From: JAFGPL01 sp046485045
GTDB lineage: Bacteria > Bacteroidota > Bacteroidia > Bacteroidales > UBA10428
DNA: 36,223 bases
Assembly (NCBI GenBank): GCA_046485045.1
Contig: JAWOHT010000104.1
Location: forward strand, 1-36,223
Reading direction: 5' to 3'
Shown one piece after another: positions 15,345 to 24,491 of this stretch. Every line of letters begins with the position of its first letter. The first letter of the stretch is position 1. The translations under genes and the position numbers were made by a program. A model generated the notes under the pieces. That model was not told the origin of the DNA. It worked only from the letters and a program-made list of their open reading frames with translations, and made no database searches.

Positions 15345-17144
15345 TTATTTAAAAGGTTCGTATTTTTTTCCGCCACCAATAAATCCTGCATTTTTATAGA
15401 ACTCAACAAAAGTAAGACGTAGCGGATGTACAAAAGACCCGAGTGCAGCCATAAAAAAGTTCAGGCTGTGGCCAAATGCCAGAATAAGGATCATGACAAT
15501 CTGTTTTACAACAATAATATCAGGACTCAGATCCATTGCCAGGGTGTTGAAAACATTGCCAAGTATAGCGCTGGATATACCTAAAGCAAAAAGCCGGATA
15601 TAAGACAGTATATCACCAAGTAAACCCGAGACAGTCTGATAGGTTTCCCACAATCCCACACCAAGGTTAAGCAGCGGATTTTTACCAGGAGAATTGTAAA
15701 AAATAGCAGGTATACCTCCTGTAATTAATGAAATGAGAGCTATGTTATTTGCCAGCCCGACATCTATTATTTTGAAATAACCTAACATAAACGCCGGTAA
15801 AGTAACCATTACGATTAAATTCCACCCAAGTTGTGAGATGGCATATTTAAAACCAAACATGCGTGCCCTGTTGGCTGCCTTTATATACATACCGAATAAA
15901 ACCTGTACATAACCTAATACAAGTGCCAGCATCATCATTTTTTGATCGTCAAGTACAAGTGCCTTGTATGATGTAATCCATGGCCAGTTAACTTTGGCAA
16001 TGATAATACCGAAAAACGTTCCACTCACAATACCCATAAAGGTTGTGGCAATTCCGAGATATAAACCTAGTTTTAGCAAAGGTTTAAGCGTGGGTTTTAC
16101 CTTGAAAATTCCATATAGTGTACCAAGAATAATTAAGAGTCCATATCCTGCATCGCCCAGGCAAAAACCGAAAAAAAGCATGTAAAAGGGAGCAAAGAAG
16201 GGGGTAAGGTCAATTTCTTTATAATCAGGGAAGGTGTAGAGCTCTCCAATAGACTCGTACAATTTTGCAAATTTGTTGTTTTTCAATTTAACTGGAGGTG
16301 TCTCTTCGGGGGTTGGTGTTATGCTTTCAAAATATGCACCCGAGGTCTTCAGAAAATTATCAAGTGCATCCGATTTATCTGACGGGACCCATCCTTCAAG
16401 AATCATCAAACGATTTTCGGCCTCTTTTCTGGTATTTAATACTACTTTTTCAAAAGTCAACTGCTTGTGAATTAAATCGCGTGCTTTTTCAAGGGCAGAT
16501 ATATGCTGCGATGCAAGCTTATCTAACAACGAATTTATCTTGATGTGTGTTTGGTTGAGTTCATCAATCTGCAATTTGAGTTTTGATAAAGAAACCTCGG
16601 GAATACGAATTTCTTCTGCTTCAATTTCAGATTCTTCTCCACGTTTTTCTATCAGTACAAAATATGCTATGCTTCCTGAATCATTAATCAGCTTAACAGG
16701 ATATTTATTCTCAATTTGTTCTTTGAATTTAGTTGTCTGACAGGTGAAAAACCTGACGGTAAGTCCGGCTTCCTCAATTTTTTTAATTGTCTCCCAGCTA
16801 AAATCTCCCCAGGGTTCAATCAGGGTCATGTCTTTCTGTAAAACAGAAATCTGATGTAACAGCTGCTCCTCTTCCACCTGCAAACGTCTTAGTTCAGCGA
16901 GTATTTTTAACCCATCTGCCGGTGAAGAATAAGACTCTTTTTCAACTCCTCTTTTTTCAAGAAATTTTAATGCATGGTTAAGCTGCTGTATCTGATTGTA
17001 TTTTTCTCTAAGCTCTTCGTTTTCAAGATATCCCGATTCTTTTGCAATCACATGTACAACGCCCAGGTTACGGATATCTTCCAGAAACTGGTCATACTCC
17101 CTGTGATAGATCAGGAAAGCATATTTTTTCATCGGTACAATCAT
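15345..17144 (-). CDS. atpI: V-type ATPase subunit I (a-subunit, ion channel stator)
   Basis: A 599-residue stator protein. The N-terminal half (about 1-310) is soluble and coiled-coil rich. The C-terminal half has about seven to eight membrane helices and forms the ion half-channels against the rotor ring. The essential arginines are visible: Arg517 in LSYIRLFALG and Arg576 in HPLRLTFVEFY, the pair known from NtpI/Stv1-type subunits. Its ATG overlaps the atpD stop codon as ATGA, so the two are translationally coupled. A second Met at position 5 (MKKYAF) is a possible start, but MIVPMKKY is the common beginning of the family. Confidence 0.93.
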   Translation of the reverse strand: MIVPMKKYAFLIYHREYDQFLEDIRNLGVVHVIAKESGYLENEELREKYNQIQQLNHALKFLEKRGVEKESYSSPADGLKILAELRRLQVEEEQLLHQISVLQKDMTLIEPWGDFSWETIKKIEEAGLTVRFFTCQTTKFKEQIENKYPVKLINDSGSIAYFVLIEKRGEESEIEAEEIRIPEVSLSKLKLQIDELNQTHIKINSLLDKLASQHISALEKARDLIHKQLTFEKVVLNTRKEAENRLMILEGWVPSDKSDALDNFLKTSGAYFESITPTPEETPPVKLKNNKFAKLYESIGELYTFPDYKEIDLTPFFAPFYMLFFGFCLGDAGYGLLIILGTLYGIFKVKPTLKPLLKLGLYLGIATTFMGIVSGTFFGIIIAKVNWPWITSYKALVLDDQKMMMLALVLGYVQVLFGMYIKAANRARMFGFKYAISQLGWNLIVMVTLPAFMLGYFKIIDVGLANNIALISLITGGIPAIFYNSPGKNPLLNLGVGLWETYQTVSGLLGDILSYIRLFALGISSAILGNVFNTLAMDLSPDIIVVKQIVMILILAFGHSLNFFMAALGSFVHPLRLTFVEFYKNAGFIGGGKKYEPFK

Positions 17145-17743
17145 AATGCTACCTCCATTTGCTGTTGACGGCTTTTCACTATTTTCTGGGCTGATTTTGA
17201 AAGATTGTCCTCATCTTCCATAAACCGCTTTATTTTTCTTATCGCATCTTCGTATCCTGGTATCTGTACTTTTTCAAAAAGGTTCACTTTCTGGGTGGTC
17301 TTTTTTCTTGCCCTGTCCAGCAGTTCCATCTTACGGTGGAATACCTGCCTTTCTATACCAATACTTACAATTTTTTTAACAAGTTCCACACCATCAAGAA
17401 ACCATTTGGGATTGTTGAATACGCTGAATTTTTCAAGATAAAAATCAATGTGGTCGAGTACAGGTGTCTTTACGCCTGCAATTTTTTTTATATTAAGGTG
17501 AACATTATCAATCCCGACCAACGAATGATCAAATTCTCCCCACAGGGCAACCATATGGTCATAGGTTTTAATCGTCTTTTTGTATTCGTTATCGAGCCTT
17601 ACAACTTCGTCTTTTGCCTTTTTTACCTCAACCCGTAAAGCAGACTCTTTATTTTTAATGGTAGGCAAAGCCCGCACCCTCACCTTGAGTTGTTTTTCAA
17701 GCTGCTGAAGCGATGTTTTGTTATATTGAAATTTTATGGGCAT
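17141..17743 (-). CDS. atpD: V-type ATPase central-stalk subunit D
   Basis: A 200-residue subunit that forms the rotating shaft inside the A3B3 head. N- and C-terminal long helices (about 3-65 and 125-195) are rich in charged heptads, as expected for the antiparallel coiled coil of subunit D, with a short strand-rich middle (HLNIKKIAGV). The start MPIKFQYNKTSLQQLEKQL resembles family members from Chlamydia and Bacteroidota. Sixty-eight bases separate it from atpB, and it overlaps atpI by four bases. Confidence 0.88.
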   Translation of the reverse strand: MPIKFQYNKTSLQQLEKQLKVRVRALPTIKNKESALRVEVKKAKDEVVRLDNEYKKTIKTYDHMVALWGEFDHSLVGIDNVHLNIKKIAGVKTPVLDHIDFYLEKFSVFNNPKWFLDGVELVKKIVSIGIERQVFHRKMELLDRARKKTTQKVNLFEKVQIPGYEDAIRKIKRFMEDEDNLSKSAQKIVKSRQQQMEVAL

Positions 17744-17811
17744 TTATTCTGTGTCTGTTTAAATTTAGAATCTTACTCTAAGCTCGCAACTCGTAACCTT
17801 TAACCGGTTAT

Positions 17812-19134
17812 CTACTTTTTTGGCCAGTATTTATCTACCAGTTCTTTCTTAATACCTACCTCTTCGGGTTTAAAGTGTTCATTAAAAAGATTCCATCCGG
17901 TATTGAGCATTTCATCAATGTCAATATTCACATCAATGGCCAGAAGTTTATTGGAATAACCTTTTGCAAAACTCAGGCTTCGTTCGTCATAGTCTGTAAG
18001 GTCAAAACCGTTTTCAAGTTTTGTTTTAGCATTGGCAGCATCTGCAAAAAGGCGTATCGCAGCATTCATCACCTGGGGATGGTCTTCGCGGGTTTTTTTA
18101 CCGATAACCAGCTGTTTTAACCGTGACAGGCTCCTGAACGGGTCAACTATAACTTTCCCGATGTCGGTATCTTTTCTCAGGAACAACTGTCCCTCGGTTA
18201 TATAACCTGTGTTATCGGGTATGGCATGGGTGATGTCACCTCCTGACAGTGTAGTAACGGCAATGATGGTAATTGATCCTCCAGCCGGAAATTGCACGGC
18301 TTTCTCATATATTTTGGCCAGATCGCTGTATAACGAGCCGGGCATACTGTCTTTCGAGGGTATCTGGTCCATACGGTTAGAGACGATACTCAGGGCATCG
18401 GCATAAAGCGTCATATCTGTAAGCAGCACCAGCACGCTCTGGTTTTTATCCACTGCAAAGTATTCCGCGGCAGTAAGGGCCATATCCGGAACCAGTAGCC
18501 TTTCAACAGGAGGATTTTCGGTGGTGTTCACAAAACTGATGATTCTGTCAAGGGCGCCGGCATTGTCAAATACATTTTTATAAAAGAGGTAATCGTCGTT
18601 TGTAAGCCCCATGCCCCCGAGAATAATCTTGTCGGCTTTGGCGCGCAGGGCTACCATGGCCATTACCTGATTATACGGCTGGTCGGGGTCGGCAAAGAAG
18701 GGGATTTTTTGTCCCGAAACAAGGGTGTTGTTCAGGTCAATGCCCGCGATGCCTGTTGCAATTAGTTCCGAAGGCTGTTTTCTCCGCACCGGGTTAACCG
18801 ACGGGCCGCCGATTTCACGTTCTTCGCCCTCCACGGCAGGACCACCGTCAATTGGTTCGCCAAAGGCATTGAAAAACCTGCCGGCGAGGTGGTCACTTAC
18901 CTTAAGGGTGGGAGCTTTACCCAGAAATGTGACTTCAGCATCGGTAGGTATACCTTCGGTACCTCCGAAAACCTGCAGTGTAACAGTGTTACCTATAATT
19001 TTTACAACCTGCGCCAAACGGCCGTTTATCATGGCTAATTCGTCATAACCCACACCGGTCGCATTCAGCGAGCATGTTGCCTTGGTTATCTGGGTTATTT
19101 TAGTGTATATTTTCTGAAATGCCCTTGTTTCCAT
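17812..19134 (-). CDS. atpB: V-type ATPase regulatory subunit B
   Basis: A 440-residue non-catalytic nucleotide-binding subunit of the A3B3 head. In place of a P-loop it has GQKIPFFADPDQPYNQ near 141-156, the diagnostic B-subunit substitution that separates it from subunit A. The segments GRFFNAFGEPIDGGP and LTDMTLYADALSIVSNRMDQ are strongly conserved family blocks. Its start shares one base with the atpA stop (TAATG), indicating coupled translation for A and B, which are needed in equal amounts. Confidence 0.95.
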   Translation of the reverse strand: METRAFQKIYTKITQITKATCSLNATGVGYDELAMINGRLAQVVKIIGNTVTLQVFGGTEGIPTDAEVTFLGKAPTLKVSDHLAGRFFNAFGEPIDGGPAVEGEEREIGGPSVNPVRRKQPSELIATGIAGIDLNNTLVSGQKIPFFADPDQPYNQVMAMVALRAKADKIILGGMGLTNDDYLFYKNVFDNAGALDRIISFVNTTENPPVERLLVPDMALTAAEYFAVDKNQSVLVLLTDMTLYADALSIVSNRMDQIPSKDSMPGSLYSDLAKIYEKAVQFPAGGSITIIAVTTLSGGDITHAIPDNTGYITEGQLFLRKDTDIGKVIVDPFRSLSRLKQLVIGKKTREDHPQVMNAAIRLFADAANAKTKLENGFDLTDYDERSLSFAKGYSNKLLAIDVNIDIDEMLNTGWNLFNEHFKPEEVGIKKELVDKYWPKK

Positions 19135-20891
19135 TATGCTACTCTTCTTTCTTCAATTATACTTTGTAATTCTTTTTCAAAATTGTTGAACTTTTCTGAC
19201 TTGAACTCAGAATAGTTCATCTGTTTGTATTGATTGATTATCCTTTTAAAGTAGATATCTACTTCGGTGAACGATTCGAATTTAAAAGTTGTATCGCAAA
19301 GTTCAAGGACACTCTCAAGCATATATTCCTGCCTTTCAATAGGGGTTGACTGGTCTATTTTGTCGAATGCATCCTGCTGGAGGATAATAAAATCAATAAC
19401 TTCCGATTTCCAGAATGTAACGTGATAATCTACCGGTACACCATCGTCGCCAAGAATGTTGATTTGCTCATAAGTCTCTTTGCCTCTCTGAAGAATTGTC
19501 TTGGACTTGTTTACCTGGTCTATCCATTTATCTGAAATTGTCTTTTCTATGTATTCGGCAAATTCGGGATATTCAAGATATTTTGAATAGCTGTCGATCG
19601 GGTCAACCGCGGGGTAACGCTTGCTGTCTGCCCTGGTTTGGGCGAGGGCATAAAAACAGCGGGCAGCTTTTTTGGTGCTTTCTGTAACCGGTTCTTTCAG
19701 GTTTCCACCTGCAGGCGATACAGTACCAATAAATGTTATTGAACCTGACTCACCATTATTAAGAATTACATAACCGGCACGTGAGTAAAAGTTTGAGATA
19801 ATGGCCGGCAGGTCCATCGGGAATGCATCGGGCCCGGGCAACTCCTCAAGCCTGTTAGACATTTCTCTTAGTGCCTGTGCCCAGCGCGAAGTTGAATCCG
19901 CAAGCATCAACACCTTGAGACCCATTGATCTGTAATATTCACCAATGGTCATTGCAGTGTATACCGATGCTTCACGGGCAGCAACGGGCATGTTGGATGT
20001 GTTGGCGATAATTGTTGTTCTTTCCATGAGTTTTTTTCCGGTACGAACATCTTCCAGTTCGGGAAATTCGGTAAAAATCTCAACAACCTCATTTGCGCGC
20101 TCACCGCAGGCTGCTACAATTACAATGTCGGCTTCGGCCTGTTTTGATATGGCATGCTGCAAAACGGTCTTGCCGCAACCAAAAGGACCGGGTATAAAAC
20201 CTGTTCCGCCTTCTACAATGGGGTTGAGGGTGTCAATTGTCCTTACTCCTGTCTCAAGAAGTTTATATGGCCTTGGTTTTTCACGGAATGCCCTGATGGG
20301 AACTTTTACCGGCCACTTTTGTACCATCGAAACCTCAATATCCTTATTTTCTGAGTCTGTTAAAACAGCTATGGTGTTTTTTATTTTATATTTTCCTTCA
20401 CCAACCACATTTTTTACCAGGTAGGAACCCTTGTAGCCAAATGGTACCATAATCTTATGGGGCATACCATTTTCGTCCACTTCACCAAGCCAGTCGCCTG
20501 CTGTAACTTTATCTCCGGGTTTTGCAAGGGGTTTGAAATCCCACATTTTATCATCGTCAAGAGGGTTGGTATATTCACCTCTTTTCAGAAATACACCCTG
20601 CATTTTGTCGAGATCGTTCTGCAAGCCATCGTAATTCTTTGACAAGATACCAGGCCCCAGTGAAACTTCAAGCATGTGGCCGGTGAATGTTGCCTCATCG
20701 TCTATCTTAAGGTTTCTCGTGCTTTCAAACACCTGTACGTAGGCATCATCACCAATCACTTTAATTACCTCTGCCATAAGGCCTGTTCCTCCTAACTGGA
20801 TAAAACAAATCTCGTTCTGCGAAACAGGACCGTCAGCCTTTACGATAACAAGGTTTGCAATAATCCCTTTGACTTTTCCTTTTGTTGACAT
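19134..20891 (-). CDS. atpA: V-type ATPase catalytic subunit A
   Basis: A 585-residue catalytic subunit. The Walker A loop GPFGCGKT is at 235-242; ACGERANEVVEIFTEFPEL follows with the catalytic Glu264; Walker B is in VLMLADSTSRWAQALREMSNR (327-347). The A-type 'non-homologous' bulge (about 110-200: AGDWLGEVDENGMPHKI and following) is present, which identifies subunit A of V/A-ATPases rather than F-type beta. It starts 15 bases downstream of the DUF2764 gene and shares one base with atpB. Confidence 0.96.
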   Translation of the reverse strand: MSTKGKVKGIIANLVIVKADGPVSQNEICFIQLGGTGLMAEVIKVIGDDAYVQVFESTRNLKIDDEATFTGHMLEVSLGPGILSKNYDGLQNDLDKMQGVFLKRGEYTNPLDDDKMWDFKPLAKPGDKVTAGDWLGEVDENGMPHKIMVPFGYKGSYLVKNVVGEGKYKIKNTIAVLTDSENKDIEVSMVQKWPVKVPIRAFREKPRPYKLLETGVRTIDTLNPIVEGGTGFIPGPFGCGKTVLQHAISKQAEADIVIVAACGERANEVVEIFTEFPELEDVRTGKKLMERTTIIANTSNMPVAAREASVYTAMTIGEYYRSMGLKVLMLADSTSRWAQALREMSNRLEELPGPDAFPMDLPAIISNFYSRAGYVILNNGESGSITFIGTVSPAGGNLKEPVTESTKKAARCFYALAQTRADSKRYPAVDPIDSYSKYLEYPEFAEYIEKTISDKWIDQVNKSKTILQRGKETYEQINILGDDGVPVDYHVTFWKSEVIDFIILQQDAFDKIDQSTPIERQEYMLESVLELCDTTFKFESFTEVDIYFKRIINQYKQMNYSEFKSEKFNNFEKELQSIIEERRVA

Positions 20892-20906
20892 ATCTATATG
20901 TAATTA

Positions 20907-21758
20907 TTATTGACCAAATTCTTCTGATAAATTCCGTGATCCTTCCAAATCGCCAAGAAGCTTATTGAACAATTCTTCACCGGTTTTTTTATCAAGTTTT
21001 ATCCATCTTTCTATCATGTCTGTTTTAAGGGCATAAGCAAAAACTTTTTCCACTGTGAAATAGTGAAAAAAAGTTCTTTCGTCAAGAAGTTCCCATTTAA
21101 TAAGGTCTATTTTTTTCTCTTTCTCGAGCAAATCGGTCTCTTCTATTGCCCGTAATATATGATCTATTTTTGGAAACTCATTGCCTATGCCAAAATCACG
21201 TGCATTGCTTTTTATTAATTTTTCATTTATCTCTCCCGAACCAATGAGCTGGGGTTCTACCGGAATTTCAAATTTTTTGCAATATGCTGCGGTCATCAGG
21301 TTGTTGAGGTTGAGCTCAAATTCATACCATTCCCTGAAAAACCGGTTATCTGTCTGCAACAGGTAATCGTAGTATCTGTCGGTAAGCCGGTTTTCATTGC
21401 TTTTCTCATGGTTGACGGAAGAATCGGCCTTAAACATTTGAATAAACCATCCAAAGTAATCAGGGATATTTCGCTCATAATCGCGCAACGAATCGTCTTT
21501 CGCCAAGTCAAGTATCATTTCAAAATCTTCCCTGTTCAGGTTACCCGATTTAATAAACCCGTCTTCTTTATGGTTCAGCAAGTCCAGAAGGTTTTGGTTA
21601 TCGTATCTCCAGAAATACGATTCTATTAACCTGTAGTCATCCTCTTCAAGCTCATCATGCAGATAATTTTTGAATTCTGATACAGAAAAATTCAGTTTCG
21701 AGGCATCGAAAAACAGATCGGGTAGTCCGGCAACAAGGTAATGGTATTCTTTCCTCAT
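20907..21758 (-). CDS. DUF2764 protein of the V-type ATPase operon
   Basis: A 283-residue soluble, mostly helical and acidic protein starting MRKEYHYLVAGLPDLFFD. The beginning, the position between the E and A genes, and the spacing (3 bases after atpE, 15 before atpA) identify the DUF2764 component found in V-ATPase operons of Chlamydia and Bacteroidota. Its function has not been established as far as I know. Because the operon encodes no recognisable subunit C (the 'socket' linking shaft to rotor), and this protein is of similar size and helical, it is a reasonable candidate for the C-like subunit. That is inference. Confidence 0.82.
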   Translation of the reverse strand: MRKEYHYLVAGLPDLFFDASKLNFSVSEFKNYLHDELEEDDYRLIESYFWRYDNQNLLDLLNHKEDGFIKSGNLNREDFEMILDLAKDDSLRDYERNIPDYFGWFIQMFKADSSVNHEKSNENRLTDRYYDYLLQTDNRFFREWYEFELNLNNLMTAAYCKKFEIPVEPQLIGSGEINEKLIKSNARDFGIGNEFPKIDHILRAIEETDLLEKEKKIDLIKWELLDERTFFHYFTVEKVFAYALKTDMIERWIKLDKKTGEELFNKLLGDLEGSRNLSEEFGQ

Positions 21759-21761
21759 ACT

Positions 21762-22379
21762 TTATTTTTCTTCGAATAACAACTCTGCCAATTTGGGTCT
21801 TACGTATTGTTTGAAAAAATTATTGAAGTCGTTTTCGGTAAAACTAATCTTGTAGCCACCGTCTTTAGGACTAATCTGAAAGCCCGATTTTATAGCGCCA
21901 TCGCCTTTTATTTCAATACCTTTGTCAAGCAACTCCTTTGCAGACTTAACAAAATATTCTTTTAAAGATTTTTCTTCGCTTTCAGCCACCAGTAATGTAA
22001 TATCCGTATTGCCTGATGAGGAAGCGTTCCAGTTCCTGATTGCCGTTTCTATAATCTTGCGGATAAAATCTTTGTCGTTAAAAGCACCTGAAACTGCCTG
22101 ACCAACTATAGAGCCGTTGATAAGGTCTGTCAACTGCTGTTTCAATGCAGCCAGCGCTTGTCTCGAACTTAACCTGAGTTCGGACTCGCCATTGGATTTA
22201 ATTTCATCAGATTTCTTCCGGGCTGCTTTTATCAGGCTATCTGACTCCTGCTTTGCCCCGGCAATTATGTTTTCTGCCTCTTTCTTTGCTTCGGCGATGA
22301 TTTTTTCAGCTTCGGCATTGCCTTTAGAAATACCTTCCTGGTATATCTTTTCTGTTAATTCCTGTAATTTATTTTGCAT
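21762..22379 (-). CDS. atpE: V-type ATPase peripheral-stalk subunit E
   Basis: A 205-residue peripheral stalk protein. Residues about 5-85 form a long Ala-, Glu- and Lys-rich helix with a right-handed coiled-coil style repeat (AEAEKIIAEAKKEAENIIAG). The C-terminal part (about 115-205) is the globular head-binding domain, ending KPDGGY-like (PKDGGYKISFTENDFNNFF). It is the first gene of the operon, with 386 bases before the divergent TtcA-like gene. No separate G/H-type stalk subunit is encoded in the operon. A hairpin and a candidate -7 element lie upstream. Confidence 0.88.
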   Translation of the reverse strand: MQNKLQELTEKIYQEGISKGNAEAEKIIAEAKKEAENIIAGAKQESDSLIKAARKKSDEIKSNGESELRLSSRQALAALKQQLTDLINGSIVGQAVSGAFNDKDFIRKIIETAIRNWNASSSGNTDITLLVAESEEKSLKEYFVKSAKELLDKGIEIKGDGAIKSGFQISPKDGGYKISFTENDFNNFFKQYVRPKLAELLFEEK

Positions 22380-22420
22380 ATGCTAAAAAGTTTCTCTTAA
22401 GATTTCAAAAATATAAAACC

Positions 22421-22442
22421 ATAGATTACAAAGGTAATCTAT
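22421..22442. promoter_or_regulatory. hairpin in the V-ATPase leader
   Basis: Perfect nine-base arms ATAGATTAC and GTAATCTAT with a four-base loop (AAAG, or CTTT on the minus strand). It is 42-63 bases upstream of the atpE start and would lie in the 5' untranslated leader if the -7 element at 22487-22494 is used. It could equally be a protein-binding dyad. Confidence 0.45.
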
Positions 22443-22486
22443 TGTATAATAATAGTTTAGGTAGGTTAGTTTGTAATTTGGCAGCC

Positions 22487-22494
22487 CAAAGATA
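22487..22494 (-). promoter_or_regulatory. candidate -7 element for the V-ATPase operon
   Basis: Reads TATCTTTG on the minus strand, an exact TAnnTTTG match and the same octamer as the -7 elements of two other minus-strand genes here. I could not find a TTG 17-23 bases further upstream, so this is only half a promoter. Confidence 0.3.
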
Positions 22495-22765
22495 ACTAAA
22501 AGTTTTTTTCTGTAAAATTTTCTAAAGCGAAATCCGGCTTATTTAGATTAAATAAAAATAAGCTCTATTGTAGGATATAAATGATGTTAAATCGTCGAGC
22601 AGAATTATTTCTTTGCAGGCGATATCCTAACAGCAATGAGAATATAGCGACTTATGATTTTATGGTGAAATAAAGTCTGGCTGAAAGGATGAAAACAATC
22701 AACTCCGAAACTATGAATCAGCACTTTTAAGAAAAAAATATTAGATTTAAGCCCTCAATACAACT

Positions 22766-23527
22766 ATGGACAAGCAGGACAGGCTTTATATTGACAAGAT
22801 TCGAAAACGCGCGATCAGGACGATTATGAGATTCGGCCTGATTAGAGAAAACGACCATGTGCTGGCTGGTCTGTCCGGGGGAAAAGACTCACTTGTACTG
22901 CTTGATATTTTGTCACATTGCCTTAAACACGCTCCGTTTCATTTTGATATTACGGCTGCGCATATTTTAATCGCCGACGTGGGATATTTGGCAGATACTG
23001 TTTACCTAAAGGATGTATGTTCTAAAATGGGTGTTAATTTTATGGTGAGTGAAATCAACATAGATTTAAACCTTAACAGAAAAAAATCACCGTGCTTTGT
23101 CTGTTCATGGGCAAGAAGAAAAGAACTGTTTAAACTGGCCAAAAATCTTAACTGCAGCAGGCTGGCGCTCGGGCACCATATGGATGATGCTTTGGAAACA
23201 CTGGTAATGAACATGATGTATCACGGCTCAATAAGTTCAATCCCTGAAAAACTTACCATGCTTAATGGCAGACTGGAAGTTATCAGGCCGTTGCTTCATA
23301 TTTTTGATGATGAGCTTAAAGAGTTTGCCCGGATAAAAGATTTTAAAACAGAGCTAAACCTGTGCAAATACGCAACGACTACAAAACGAGGCGATGTAAA
23401 AAACCTGATAAAAGAGATGCATAAAATTCATGGTAATTCAAAGATTAACATCTTCAGGTCAATGTATAAATATCTTCCGGAATATCTTCCTTCAAATCCG
23501 GATAATTACCCCAACAGTTTTCAGTAA
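22766..23527 (+). CDS. TtcA-like PP-loop tRNA thiolase
   Basis: A 253-residue cytosolic enzyme of the TtcA/TtuA group that activates a tRNA base with ATP and inserts sulfur. The PP-loop SGGKDS is at 37-42. The Fe-S cysteines are PCFVC at 109-113 (Cys110, Cys113) plus Cys200 in LNLCKYA, the three-cysteine arrangement of TtcA. GHHMDDALETLVMNMMY (136-152) is the second conserved block. E. coli TtcA makes 2-thiocytidine at position 32; the slightly shorter length and low overall similarity by eye leave another thiolation site possible. Monocistronic, divergent from the ATPase operon, with a probable terminator downstream. Confidence 0.85.
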   Translation: MDKQDRLYIDKIRKRAIRTIMRFGLIRENDHVLAGLSGGKDSLVLLDILSHCLKHAPFHFDITAAHILIADVGYLADTVYLKDVCSKMGVNFMVSEINIDLNLNRKKSPCFVCSWARRKELFKLAKNLNCSRLALGHHMDDALETLVMNMMYHGSISSIPEKLTMLNGRLEVIRPLLHIFDDELKEFARIKDFKTELNLCKYATTTKRGDVKNLIKEMHKIHGNSKINIFRSMYKYLPEYLPSNPDNYPNSFQ

Positions 23528-23533
23528 CGAAAT

Positions 23534-23578
23534 GGATACCTTACACATGTTATGCTGAAAACTTTTGGTATTCTTTTT
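23534..23578 (+). terminator. possible terminator after the TtcA-like gene
   Basis: GGATACC (23534-23540) pairs with GGTATTC (23567-23573) with one G-U pair and a 26-base loop, followed by TTTTT. It lies just after the stop codon. The loop is long, so the call is tentative. Confidence 0.35.
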
Positions 23579-23650
23579 GAAGAAAAATGAAAATATTTCT
23601 TAACTTTATATGAATAACCGTATATATTTATTAATGAATACATTGCTAAT

Positions 23651-24430
23651 ATGAAAAGAATTGTTGTCCTTACAGTACTGTTGTTGATTATGTTGGCATA
23701 TATAAATGCTCAAACAAAAGATATGGATAAATTGCTTAAAAATTTTCAGTCAACCGAGTGGACTGATGTGCTCAAAGCAAAAGAAAATCTTGAAAATACC
23801 CAGGCTGAATGCATACCGGGACTCATCGTTCTGCTTGATAACAATTCATTCAAAAAGCTAATGAATACAGGCGATTTGATTTATCCGGGCGCCGATCGTT
23901 TTTTCGGCCACGGTCAGATAATTAATTATGATATTGATAAAATAGATGTCAGGGCCGGATGGCTTCTTGAAGAGTTAATATTTCAAAACTTTGGTTTCTC
24001 AGGCATACATGTAAGCCCGCAGGAACTGAATGATTATATAAAATTCAACTTTCCGAAATTTTACAACAATGCCAAAAACCGTCAGTTAATTGATAAAAGC
24101 ACAGATAAGGAAAAGAGAGAATTAGTTAAGGAACTTAGCATTGAAGCAGCTAAACTGTGGTGGGCTTCTGAAGGTGATGATTGGAACAGACTCGACGCGA
24201 TTGTTGAAGCGCTTGAGAGCGATGATGAAAAAAGACAGGCAAAAGCCTTGTTTTACCTGAGAAACGGCAAAACAGCCTGTACCGGCCTTACGATAGAAGT
24301 TTATAAAGACAGAATTCAAACTGTTGTAAATGAATTGTCAAAATCTCCTTTGAAGAGGATATCAGAACAGGCAAAGTTGATTATGCTCGATACCGATTAT
24401 GATTGGATGAAATTGAAAGTTGTTTTATAA
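23651..24430 (+). CDS. secreted protein of unknown function
   Basis: A 259-residue protein with a clear signal peptide (MKRIVVLTVLLLIMLAYINA, cleavage before Gln). I do not recognise the family. The mature part is mainly helical. The opening segment (KNFQSTEWTDVLKAKENLEN, then CIPGLIVLLDN) resembles one HEAT-type helical pair, and the later part has charged helices and a Trp pair (KLWWASEGDDW). Two cysteines are present. It lies 61 bases before another small secreted protein on the same strand and could be co-transcribed. No homologous catalytic motif is visible. Confidence 0.65.
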   Translation: MKRIVVLTVLLLIMLAYINAQTKDMDKLLKNFQSTEWTDVLKAKENLENTQAECIPGLIVLLDNNSFKKLMNTGDLIYPGADRFFGHGQIINYDIDKIDVRAGWLLEELIFQNFGFSGIHVSPQELNDYIKFNFPKFYNNAKNRQLIDKSTDKEKRELVKELSIEAAKLWWASEGDDWNRLDAIVEALESDDEKRQAKALFYLRNGKTACTGLTIEVYKDRIQTVVNELSKSPLKRISEQAKLIMLDTDYDWMKLKVVL

Positions 24431-24491
24431 AAAATGTTTTATGAATGACAGATGTAGTATATTTTTGTGGGGTAAATAAAACTTTTTAACC

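Larger units (their letters stand above)
22380..22765. other. 386-base divergent intergenic region
   Basis: This region separates the divergent V-ATPase operon and the TtcA-like gene. It contains the leader hairpin (22421-22442) and one -7 like octamer (22487-22494). The right half (about 22500-22765) is AT-rich, stop-laden in all frames read, and holds nothing I recognise. Confidence 0.5.
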
